Of a DNA stretch of 57,416 bases, positions 50,999 through 57,416 are shown piece by piece; the first letter of the stretch is position 1; each line of letters opens with the position of its first letter. Location of the stretch: NCBI GenBank assembly GCA_964497615.1, contig CAZCEC010000039.1:1-57416 (forward strand), read 5' to 3'. Origin of the DNA: CAZCEC01 sp964497615 (GTDB lineage: Bacteria > Chloroflexota > Anaerolineae > Anaerolineales > UBA6663). The notes under the pieces are model-generated. The model was given only the letters and a program-made list of their open reading frames with translations, was not told the DNA's origin and did no database searches. The position numbers and the translations under genes were made by a program.

Positions 50999-51948
50999 GG
51001 TCTCTCCGGCGCTTCCACGGTCAAATACAGCGGCCGTTTCTTCACCTCGTCGTACACCCGGCCCAGGTACTCCCCCAGGATGCCCAGAAACACCAATTGC
51101 ACCCCGCCCAAAAACAGTACCGCAATCAGCGTCGTCGCCTGACCGCCAAAGAAGTCCTCGTGGTAGACAGCCCGCAGGATCGCGACGACCGGGATCGCCA
51201 GCATCGCCAGCCCGGAGATCCAAAAACCAAGCGTCGTCGCCAGTTGCAGCGGCACATACGAGAAGCCGGTGATCGCATCGCCCGCGAATTTGATCATCTT
51301 GCGCAGCGGGTACTGCGTCGCCCCCGCGTAGCGCTCCTGCCGCACATAGCGGATGCCCGTCTGCCGGAACCCCACCCATACGCTTAACCCGCGCATAAAG
51401 CGATGGTGCTCCCTAAGCTGCCGCATCGCCAGCACCACCTTGCGGTCAATCAGCCGGAAGTCGCCCGTGTCCTCTGGAATGTCAATCGACGCCAGCCTCC
51501 GGATGACGCGGTAGAACGCCTTGGCCGTGAACAGCTTGAAGAACGTCTCGCCCTCGCGCTTGGCTCGCTGGGCATACACCACCTCAAACCCCTCATGCCA
51601 CTTGGCGACCAATTCGACGATCACTTCGGGCGGGTCCTGCAAGTCCGCATCGATGATGATCACCGCGTCGCCTTCGGCGTAGTCAATCCCCGCCGAAATC
51701 GCGATCTGGTGCCCAAAGTTCCGCGAGAACCGGATGAGCTTGACCCGCGGGTCCTCCGCCCGCAGTTCCGCCCCAATCTCCGGCGACCGGTCCCGGCTCC
51801 CATCAAAGATCAACAGCAGTTCCGCCGGCCCATCCAGGCCGTCCAGCACCGCCCGCGTCCGCCGGTAGAACTCCCGCAGCCCGTCTTCCTCATTGAATAC
51901 GGGCGCAACAACACTGTAACGTGGCCGTTCCGCGCTTCCGCTCATCAT
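50938..51948 (-). CDS. Family 2 glycosyltransferase (DPM1/GtrB-like)
   Basis: 336 residues. The GT-A domain spans 1-235 (YSVVAPVFNEEDGLREFYRR, VKLIRFSRNFGHQIAISAGI, AVIIIDADLQDPPEVI with the metal-binding DAD), then two membrane helices (245-265 and 282-305). It likely transfers a sugar to polyprenyl phosphate, as GtrB or dolichol-phosphate-mannose synthase do. Where the family has DDGS, this one has IFDGSRDRS, lacking the first Asp. The last 20 residues (NDEGRKTDDERQTMTDD) are encoded by a simple repeat. The start has a -10 eight bases upstream and may be leaderless. Confidence 0.93.
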   Translation of the reverse strand: MMSGSAERPRYSVVAPVFNEEDGLREFYRRTRAVLDGLDGPAELLLIFDGSRDRSPEIGAELRAEDPRVKLIRFSRNFGHQIAISAGIDYAEGDAVIIIDADLQDPPEVIVELVAKWHEGFEVVYAQRAKREGETFFKLFTAKAFYRVIRRLASIDIPEDTGDFRLIDRKVVLAMRQLREHHRFMRGLSVWVGFRQTGIRYVRQERYAGATQYPLRKMIKFAGDAITGFSYVPLQLATTLGFWISGLAMLAIPVVAILRAVYHEDFFGGQATTLIAVLFLGGVQLVFLGILGEYLGRVYDEVKKRPLYLTVEAPERPATNDEGRKTDDERQTMTDD

Positions 51949-51956
51949 CGCCTCGC

Positions 51957-51962
51957 ATTATA
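51957..51962 (-). promoter_or_regulatory. -10 element for leaderless glycosyltransferase gene
   Basis: TATAAT on the minus strand ends 8 bases before the ATG at 51948. Confidence 0.5.
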
Positions 51963-51993
51963 TCCGCTTAACTCTTATACACAGGCCAACTGG

Positions 51994-51999
51994 TATAAT
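51994..51999 (+). promoter_or_regulatory. Extended -10 for leaderless ftsY
   Basis: TGG TATAAT; the hexamer ends 8 bases before the ATG at 52008. No ribosome site. Only 59 bases separate the two divergent genes. Confidence 0.55.
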
Positions 52000-52007
52000 C
52001 CTCGCCT

Positions 52008-52910
52008 ATGTTCGCCAAGTCCATCCGCGAAAGCCTCGAGCGCACCCGCAAGCAGGTCTTTGGCCGCATCGTCACCCTCCTCGGCCAGGCCGACGTCACG
52101 CCAGAGACCTTCGATGAGCTGGAAGCCATGCTCATCCAGGCCGACCTCGGTGCCTCCCTGGCCGACGATATCGTCGCCGCCCTGGATGCCAAGGCCGAGC
52201 AGGACGGCATCGTGCGCGCTATTGACCTCCAGGACGAGCTGCGCCGCGCACTCCGCCAGCGCCTGGGCCTCGGCCGTCCGCTCGACCTTTCTGCCTCGCC
52301 GGCCGTCATCTTGATGGTGGGCGTCAATGGCTCCGGCAAAACCACCACCACCGCCAAGCTCGCCCGCCACCTCCTCGACCAGCGCCGCAGCGTCATGCTC
52401 GCCGCGGGCGACACCTTCCGCGCCGCCGCCGTCGAGCAGCTTCAGATCTGGGGCCAGCGGCTCAGCGTCCCCGTCATCGCCGGCCAGCCCAACGCCGACC
52501 CGGGCGCCGTCGCCCACGACGCCGTCACCGCCGCCAAGACGCGCGGCATCCAGACCCTCATCGTGGACACAGCCGGTCGGCTGCAAACCAAATACAACCT
52601 GATGGAAGAGCTAAAGAAGGTACGCGGCGTCATCGCCAAGGCCCAGCCCGGCGCCCCGCACGAAACCCTGCTCGTCCTCGACGCCACCACCGGTCAGAAC
52701 GCGCTCTCGCAGGCCGCGGCTTTCAAGGAGGCCGTGGCCCTCACCGGCGTTGTCCTGGCCAAGCTCGACGGCTCCGCCAAGGGCGGCATGGCCTTCGCCA
52801 TCGAAACTGATCTCGGCGTCCCCATCCGCTTCGTCGGCACCGGCGAGAAGGTCGAGGACTTTGCCCCCTTCGACCCTGACAAGTATATTGATGGACTGTT
52901 GGAGGCCTGA
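52008..52910 (+). CDS. ftsY: Signal recognition particle receptor FtsY
   Basis: 300 residues, the short form with an N domain (1-90, VTLLGQADVTPETFDELEAM, LIQADLGASLADDIV) and a G domain. GTPase motifs: G1 GVNGSGKTTTTAKLA, GDTFRAAAVEQL, G3 VDTAGRL, G4 AKLDGSAKGG (usually TKLD) and the closing GTGEKVEDFAPFDP. It receives ribosome-nascent chain-SRP complexes at the membrane. There is no acidic A domain. prfB follows after 9 bases. Confidence 0.97.
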   Translation: MFAKSIRESLERTRKQVFGRIVTLLGQADVTPETFDELEAMLIQADLGASLADDIVAALDAKAEQDGIVRAIDLQDELRRALRQRLGLGRPLDLSASPAVILMVGVNGSGKTTTTAKLARHLLDQRRSVMLAAGDTFRAAAVEQLQIWGQRLSVPVIAGQPNADPGAVAHDAVTAAKTRGIQTLIVDTAGRLQTKYNLMEELKKVRGVIAKAQPGAPHETLLVLDATTGQNALSQAAAFKEAVALTGVVLAKLDGSAKGGMAFAIETDLGVPIRFVGTGEKVEDFAPFDPDKYIDGLLEA

Positions 52911-52919
52911 AACCCCTGT

Positions 52920-54006
52920 ATGGAAGACCTTGTTGCTCGCCTCACCGAAATCAACCTGACGATCCAGACCCTCCTGGAGCGTCTTTGACGTACCTAACAA
53001 AGAGAAGCGCATCGCGGAGCTAGACCTCCGCGCCCAAGACCCCGCCCTCTGGAACGATTCCGCCGCCGCCCAGGCCACCATGCGCGAGCTGTCGCGCCTG
53101 CGTGCCGAGGTGGACCGCTGGAAGCAGGCCGCCCACCGCACCGCCGATGCCCTTGAGCTGGCCGGCCTCGGCGACGCCTCCCTGCGCTCCGAGCTGGAGC
53201 GCGAGGTCGAAGCCCTCGAAAAGGAAGCCCGTGAGCTGGAACTGGAAACCCTCCTCTCGGGCGAGTACGACCACGAGAACGCCATCTTCACCATCTTCGC
53301 TGGGGCCGGCGGCACCGAGTCGCAGGACTGGGTCGCCATGCTCTTCCGCATGTATCAGCGCTGGATGGAAGATCACGGCTATAAGACTGAGGTGATTGAC
53401 TCCAGCGAGGGCGAAGAGGCCGGCCTCAAGTCCGTCACCCTCACCGTGGACGGCCCCAACGCCTACGGCTACCTGCGCGCCGAGAAAGGCACGCACCGCC
53501 TCGTGCGCCTCTCCCCCTTCGACTCCGCCCACCGCCGCCACACCTCCTTTGCCTCGGTCGAAGTCTATCCCCAGGTCGAAGACGCCGCCGAGATCGAGAT
53601 CAAGCCCGCCGATATCGAAATTGAGACCTATCGCGCCTCCAGCGCGGGCGGCCAGAATGTCCAGAAAAACGCCACCGCCGTCCGCATCCGCCACCTGCCT
53701 TCCGGCCTGGTCGTCACCTGCCAGAACGAGCGCTCCCTGACGCAAAATCGCGAGAACGCCCTGAAGGTCCTCCGCGCCCGCCTGCTCGACCGCCAGCGCG
53801 AAGAACAGGAACGCCAGCTTGCTGTCCTCAAAGGCGAGCGCGTCAAAGCCGAGTGGGGCCAGCAGATTCGCTCCTACGTCCTCCATCCCTATCAGATGGT
53901 CAAGGACCACCGCACCGACTACGAGACCAGCCGCGCCGAGGAAGTCCTCAACGGCCGCCTCGACGAATTCATGGAGGCCTACCTCCGCTCCCAGGTCGGC
54001 GTTTAG
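52920..54006 (+). CDS. prfB: Peptide chain release factor 2 (programmed +1 frameshift)
   Basis: 361 residues after a +1 shift. Frame 1 encodes MEDLVARLTEINLTIQTLLE-RL and ends at in-frame TGA (52986). Reading resumes at GAC (52987) with DVPNKEKRIAELDLRAQDPA and continues to the stop at 54006. Key motifs: the codon-recognition SPF in RLSPFDSAHRRHTSF and the peptidyl-hydrolysis GGQ in RASSAGGQNVQKNATAVRI. It ends translation at UGA and UAA. The shift lets RF2 levels control their own synthesis. It follows ftsY by 9 bases, with GGAGG 14 bases before the ATG. Confidence 0.97.
52974..52989 (+). promoter_or_regulatory. prfB +1 frameshift site
   Basis: CTGGAGCGTCTTTGAC: an internal Shine-Dalgarno-like GGAG, then slippery CTT and stop TGA followed by C, as in the classical RF2 site. 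Confidence 0.93.
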
Positions 54007-54070
54007 TGCGCCTCGCGTCTGGCCGATTCCCATCCGCTTCGTGCCCATTCGCTTCAATTCGTGTCGTTTC

Positions 54071-54114
54071 CCTGATCCTGCGATCAGGCCCAACGGTCCT
54101 AGACCCTTGGGTCT
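54071..54114 (+). terminator. Two small hairpins after prfB
   Basis: CCTGATC-ctgc-GATCAGG (54071-54088) and AGACCC-tt-GGGTCT (54101-54114). No T run. The remaining bases to 54226 hold only the next promoter. Confidence 0.45.
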
Positions 54115-54167
54115 GGGAGATCGCGGGACGTGGCAAGGGTTTTCGCCCTCGGCGCACCAGGTCGCTC

Positions 54168-54195
54168 TTGCCTCCCTTCGCTAACTGAGTAAACT
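54168..54195 (+). promoter_or_regulatory. Promoter of the coiled-coil/zinc-ribbon gene
   Basis: TTGCCT (54168-54173), 16-base spacer, TAAACT (54190-54195). Confidence 0.45.
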
Positions 54196-54226
54196 ACGCC
54201 CATTCCCGGACTCAAGGAGACCATCG

Positions 54227-55573
54227 ATGCAGAAAAAGCCCGGCCCGCAACCACCCAAGCCCTCCGGCGGCAAGGCCAGCGGGTCCATCTCGAAAGCTCC
54301 GCCGCCCAGGCCCAACTTGGTGCGCAAGCCGCTGAACGTTCCACCCCCCAAGCCGATGGTCACGGCCGATGACCGCCAGAAGGCTCGCGATGCTCGCCGC
54401 GCCGCCCTCAAGGCTGCCGGCAACAAGCCCACCAACGTCGGCTACCGCCCCGCCACCCCTGGCGTCGCTGCGGCGGCCGGTGCTGCCGCCGGTGCGGCTG
54501 TTGGCGCCGCGGCCGCCGCCCCTGCCGGCGCGCCCGCCGAAGCGCTCCAGGCCGAGATCGACCGCTTCAGCGCCATCCAGAACGAGATCATGCTCACCTA
54601 CGTCAACGACGACGTAGAGGACATCTCTTCCGCCATCAACGCCCTCCCCGCCAACATCGAAAACATCCGCGCCCGCGGCTATGTCTTCAAGAGTTACCTT
54701 GAGCGCAAGGCCGAAACCCTGCTCAACCAGTGGAACGAAATTCAGCCGCAGGTTGCGTCCGCCGTGCAGACGCAGTCGCAGGCGCTCCAGCGTGATGCGA
54801 ACCAGGTGCAGGCCGCCCTCAACCGCCGCCAGCTTGCCACCGCCGGCCTCACCGCGCTGGAGAGCAAGGTCGAGGCTGCCCGCCGCAACGTCGAAGGCAT
54901 GTACGACACCCTCGACAACAACGTCAACCAGACCCAGCAGCAGATTGACGATATCTCGTGGACCCTGCAGCAGATCGAGCAGGCCTCGTTCGGCTTGATG
55001 CCCACCGAGGCGCCCGTGGAGGCCGTGCCCGCCAACTGGAAGAAGCCTGGCGACAAGGACGGCGTGGACGGCGTGCTGTACCTCACCGATCAGCGCCTCC
55101 TCTTTGAGCAGAAGGAAGAAGTCGCCACCAAGAAAGTGCTCTTCATCACCACCGCCAAAGAGAAGGTCCAGGCCCTCAGTTGGGCCGTGCCGGTCGGGCA
55201 GGTGGAGAAGGCCGTCGGCTCCCGGCGCGGCCTAATGAGCAAGGACGACTTCCTCACCCTCACCATTCAGGAAGGCGCCGGCCTGCAGGATGCCGAGGGC
55301 CAGTTCCTCTACGACGATATGGGCCGTCCCATGCGCACCACCGAATTGCACCTCAAAGGCGAATCCGGCGAGGCCTGGCAGGGTTTCATCGGCCGCATCA
55401 AGAGCGGCGAGGTGGACAAGGAGCGCACGGTGCCGGTGGACGCTGCCGCCGAGGAGGCTGTCGCCAACGCGCCCACCAAGTGCGCCAACTGCGGCGGCAC
55501 CTTCACCCAGAAGATCATGCGCGGCATGACCGAGATTACCTGCGAGTTCTGCGGCTCCGTCACGCGGCTGTAG
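54227..55573 (+). CDS. Unknown coiled-coil protein with PH-like domain and C-terminal zinc ribbon
   Basis: 448 residues; AAGGAGA is 6 bases before the ATG. Residues 1-45 are Pro/Lys-rich, and an Ala-rich stretch at 80-103 could be a linker or membrane-associated. Residues 105-265 are a long coiled coil (AEIDRFSAIQNEIMLTYVND ... NNVNQTQQQIDDISWTLQQ). Residues 270-400 look like a bacterial PH/GRAM-type fold (DGVDGVLYLTDQRLLFEQKE; TLTIQEGAGLQDAEG). The C-terminus is a zinc ribbon, CANCGGTF ... CEFCGSVTRL. No signal peptide. I know no named family with this order. It is a single gene, ending before the rpoC promoter. Confidence 0.8.
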   Translation: MQKKPGPQPPKPSGGKASGSISKAPPPRPNLVRKPLNVPPPKPMVTADDRQKARDARRAALKAAGNKPTNVGYRPATPGVAAAAGAAAGAAVGAAAAAPAGAPAEALQAEIDRFSAIQNEIMLTYVNDDVEDISSAINALPANIENIRARGYVFKSYLERKAETLLNQWNEIQPQVASAVQTQSQALQRDANQVQAALNRRQLATAGLTALESKVEAARRNVEGMYDTLDNNVNQTQQQIDDISWTLQQIEQASFGLMPTEAPVEAVPANWKKPGDKDGVDGVLYLTDQRLLFEQKEEVATKKVLFITTAKEKVQALSWAVPVGQVEKAVGSRRGLMSKDDFLTLTIQEGAGLQDAEGQFLYDDMGRPMRTTELHLKGESGEAWQGFIGRIKSGEVDKERTVPVDAAAEEAVANAPTKCANCGGTFTQKIMRGMTEITCEFCGSVTRL

Positions 55574-55588
55574 GCTGTGGCGCCAGGT

Positions 55589-55618
55589 CGTCCGGGGAGG
55601 GGGGACCCTCCCCGGACG
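55589..55618 (+). terminator. Hairpin after the coiled-coil/zinc-ribbon gene
   Basis: CGTCCGGGGAGGG (55589-55601), loop GGGA, CCCTCCCCGGACG (55606-55618): a perfect 13-base stem, followed directly by the rpoC promoter region. Confidence 0.75.
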
Positions 55619-55648
55619 AATTGACATAAAACAATACGCCTGCGGCAC

Positions 55649-55676
55649 TTGACAGATAGTTCCAGTTCTATATAAT
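55649..55676 (+). promoter_or_regulatory. rpoC promoter (consensus)
   Basis: TTGACA (55649-55654), 16-base spacer, TATAAT (55671-55676): both hexamers are perfect. Predicted start near 55683, leader about 164 bases. Confidence 0.88.
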
Positions 55677-55680
55677 TTAC

Positions 55681-55807
55681 CTGATATGCAATCTGCGTAT
55701 CAGCAACGCGCTAACAGCGCTTGAAGCACACTCGCTGCTTTAAGCGCTTCTTTTGCTTAGTGGTTGAGTCGGGTCGGCTCGTCAGGCTCAACCCCGCGGC
55801 ATGCCGC
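55681..55807 (+). ncRNA. Structured rpoC leader with terminator-like stem
   Basis: Four elements in order. CTGATA/TATCAG (55681-55703) sits at the predicted 5' end. AGCGCTTGAAGCA (55716-55728) pairs with TGCTTTAAGCGCT (55736-55748; one G-U) and is followed by TCTTTTGCTT, the form of an intrinsic terminator. GGTTGAG/CTCAACC (55762-55793) follows, then the palindrome GCGGCATGCCGC (55796-55807). The second stem suggests attenuation of rpoC. Confidence 0.6.
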
Positions 55808-55846
55808 TCACAGTGTCGTTCACATATCTAGCTGGGAGGCTCACAC

Positions 55847-57416
55847 ATGACTGAAGGGTATCGTGGTGGGCAGGCGTTGGAAGCCAAGGGCTTCAACGCA
55901 CTGCGCGTAAGCCTTGCCTCGCCGGAGCAGATCAAAAGCTGGTCGTACGGTGAAGTCCTCAAGCCGGAAACGATCAACTATCGCCGCCTCCGGCCCGAAA
56001 AGGACGGTCTGTTCTGCGAGGCCATTTTTGGCCCCACCAAGGACTGGCAGTGCTATTGCGGCAAGTACAAGAACGTTCGCTACAAGGGCATCATCTGCGA
56101 CAAGTGCGGCGTTGAGATCACCCGCTCGTCCGTCCGCCGCGAGCGCATGGGTCACATCGACCTGGCCGCCCCCGTCGCCCACGTCTGGTATACCCGCCGC
56201 GTGCCCTCCTACCTCGGCCTGCTGCTGGATGTTTCCCGCCGCAACCTCGACCGGGTCCTCTACTTCGCTCAGTACGTCATCACCCATGTGGACGAAGACG
56301 CCCGCCAGAAGGCCCTCAAGCGCCTCGACGAAGAAATCCTGCGCGACGAGAAGCGCCGCGGTGACGAGATCAATCAGAAGATCGCTGGCGTCAAGACCCA
56401 GCGCGACCGCCGCCTGGCCGACCTCGAAGCCAAGAAGGCCGCCGCCCGCGAGAAGTACGAGGCCGACGCCGCCGAGAAAATCGACCCCGTGATGAAGGAA
56501 GCGCAGCGCCGCGAGAAGGAGCTGCAGGACAAGCTCGACACCACCATCCGCGTGCCGATCGCCTTCTCCTACACCAACGAGGTCATCGCCGACAAGGGCG
56601 AAACCATCTCCCGCAAGCACGTCGCCGCGCTCACCAAAGCCGTCCAGGCCCATGTGGACAAGATCGAGGCCGATCTCAAGGAGAAGCTCGATCGCGCCCT
56701 GGACCGCATCAAGGAAGATGTGGAGAAGCACAAGGCCGAGGCCGAGGACGAGCTGGTCCAGCTCCGCGATCAGCTCGACGACCGCTCCGACGGTATCGCC
56801 GACAAGTTCGCCGACGAGCGCGACGAGCTGATGAGCCTCGCCCCGATGATGTTCCTGGGCGAGACCAAGTACCGCGAGCTCAAGCAGCGCTGGGGCCAGG
56901 TCTTCAAGGCCGATATGGGCGCCGAGGCCTTCTTCGAAATCCTGCGCGGCATGGAGCTGGAGAAGCTGGGCAAGGAGCTCTGGCACGAGGTCCGCACCAC
57001 CAAGAGCAAGCAAAAGAAGAAGAAGGCCGTCAAGCGCCTCAAGGTCGTCGAGGCCCTGCGCCGCTCCGGCAACCGGCCGGAGTGGATGATCCTCACCACC
57101 CTCCCGGTCATCCCGCCCGACCTGCGCCCCATGGTTCAGCTCGACGGCGGCCGCTTTGCTACCTCCGACCTGAACGACCTGTATCGCCGGGTCATCAACC
57201 GCAACAACCGCCTCAAGCGCCTGCTGGAGCTCGGCGCGCCCGACGTCATCGTCCGCAACGAGAAGCGCATGCTCCAGGAAGCGGTCGACTCGCTCATCGA
57301 CAACAGCCAGCGCGGCAAGGCGCTCTCCCGCCGCGGCCGCCGCGAGCTCAAGAGCCTCAGCGACATGCTCAAGGGCAAGAAGGGCCGCTTCCGCCGCAAC
57401 CTGCTCGGCAAGCGCG
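55847..57416 (+). CDS. rpoC: RNA polymerase beta' subunit, N-terminal part (runs off the window)
   Basis: The first 523 codons are open to the window end. GGGAGG lies 7 bases before the ATG. The zinc-binding motif is complete: Cys69, Cys71, Cys84 and Cys87 in DWQCYCGKYKN and GIICDKCGVEI. Later conserved blocks are MGHIDLAAPVAHVWY, LTTLPVIPPDLRPMVQLDGG, RFATSDLNDLYRRVINRNNR and VRNEKRMLQEAVDSL. Compared with E. coli, RFATSDLNDLY is about 175 residues further in, because a charged, mostly helical insertion occupies roughly residues 150-330, as in Thermus and Chloroflexota. rpoB is not immediately upstream; the gene has its own consensus promoter. Confidence 0.98.
   Translation, partial: MTEGYRGGQALEAKGFNALRVSLASPEQIKSWSYGEVLKPETINYRRLRPEKDGLFCEAIFGPTKDWQCYCGKYKNVRYKGIICDKCGVEITRSSVRRERMGHIDLAAPVAHVWYTRRVPSYLGLLLDVSRRNLDRVLYFAQYVITHVDEDARQKALKRLDEEILRDEKRRGDEINQKIAGVKTQRDRRLADLEAKKAAAREKYEADAAEKIDPVMKEAQRREKELQDKLDTTIRVPIAFSYTNEVIADKGETISRKHVAALTKAVQAHVDKIEADLKEKLDRALDRIKEDVEKHKAEAEDELVQLRDQLDDRSDGIADKFADERDELMSLAPMMFLGETKYRELKQRWGQVFKADMGAEAFFEILRGMELEKLGKELWHEVRTTKSKQKKKKAVKRLKVVEALRRSGNRPEWMILTTLPVIPPDLRPMVQLDGGRFATSDLNDLYRRVINRNNRLKRLLELGAPDVIVRNEKRMLQEAVDSLIDNSQRGKALSRRGRRELKSLSDMLKGKKGRFRRNLLGKR

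Overview
The window looks like a scaffold from a high-GC member of the Chloroflexota, probably Anaerolineae-like and probably a draft or metagenome assembly because it contains exactly 100 Ns at 22034-22133. The lineage call is an inference. It rests on Thr/Pro-rich linkers after lipoprotein signal peptides, a CarD-like regulator, an M32 carboxypeptidase, several oligosaccharide ABC components, and a beta' subunit with a long helical insertion.

Layout. 1-8146: a truncated family 2 glycosyltransferase, a DUF3048 lipoprotein and an aldo/keto reductase. Then an RNA/stress cluster (RRM protein, CarD-like protein, cold-shock protein), a PAS-GGDEF diguanylate cyclase, and two large membrane proteins of the cell-surface glycosylation type. 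8376-21154: hydrolases and peptidases (YdeI-like, alpha/beta hydrolase, M28, GH38 alpha-mannosidase, S9, M32, EEP phosphatase), a methyltransferase, a 100-bp tandem repeat cluster, an unknown 142-residue protein and a HAD hydrolase. 21258-22308: uridine kinase and tRNA-Thr(CGT), separated by a tandem array built from the tRNA 3' end. 22404-27421: a lipoprotein, a membrane-anchored protein and a 1132-residue histidine kinase.

27528-37094 is one leftward oligosaccharide operon: LacI regulator, family 5 binding protein, OppB/C/D/F-type ABC transporter, GH130 phosphorylase and GH3 beta-glycosidase. It has a clear promoter and two near-identical LacI operators. With GH38 nearby it suggests use of manno-oligosaccharides. 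37549-40007 is rpsF-ssb-rpsR followed by a parvulin-type foldase. 40054-49367 runs leftward: threonine synthase-like protein, fabF, rnc, an SDR reductase, an RlmL-like methyltransferase, a CopD-like membrane protein and smc. 49507-50843 holds a MoaD-MoaE fusion and moaC; 50938-51948 is a dolichol-phosphate-mannose-synthase-like glycosyltransferase. 52008-57416 is ftsY, prfB with its programmed +1 frameshift, an unknown coiled-coil/zinc-ribbon protein, and the first 523 codons of rpoC.

Two regulatory habits recur. First, at least seven genes have a -10 hexamer ending 6-8 bases before the start codon and no ribosome-binding site, which predicts leaderless mRNAs. Many promoters also carry an extended -10 (TGN). 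Second, cspA, rpoC, rpsF and the RRM gene have stable hairpins, two of them followed by U-rich tracts, inside the transcribed leader between promoter and gene, which suggests conditional readthrough. The most unusual locus is the tRNA-Thr 3'-end repeat array beside udk.
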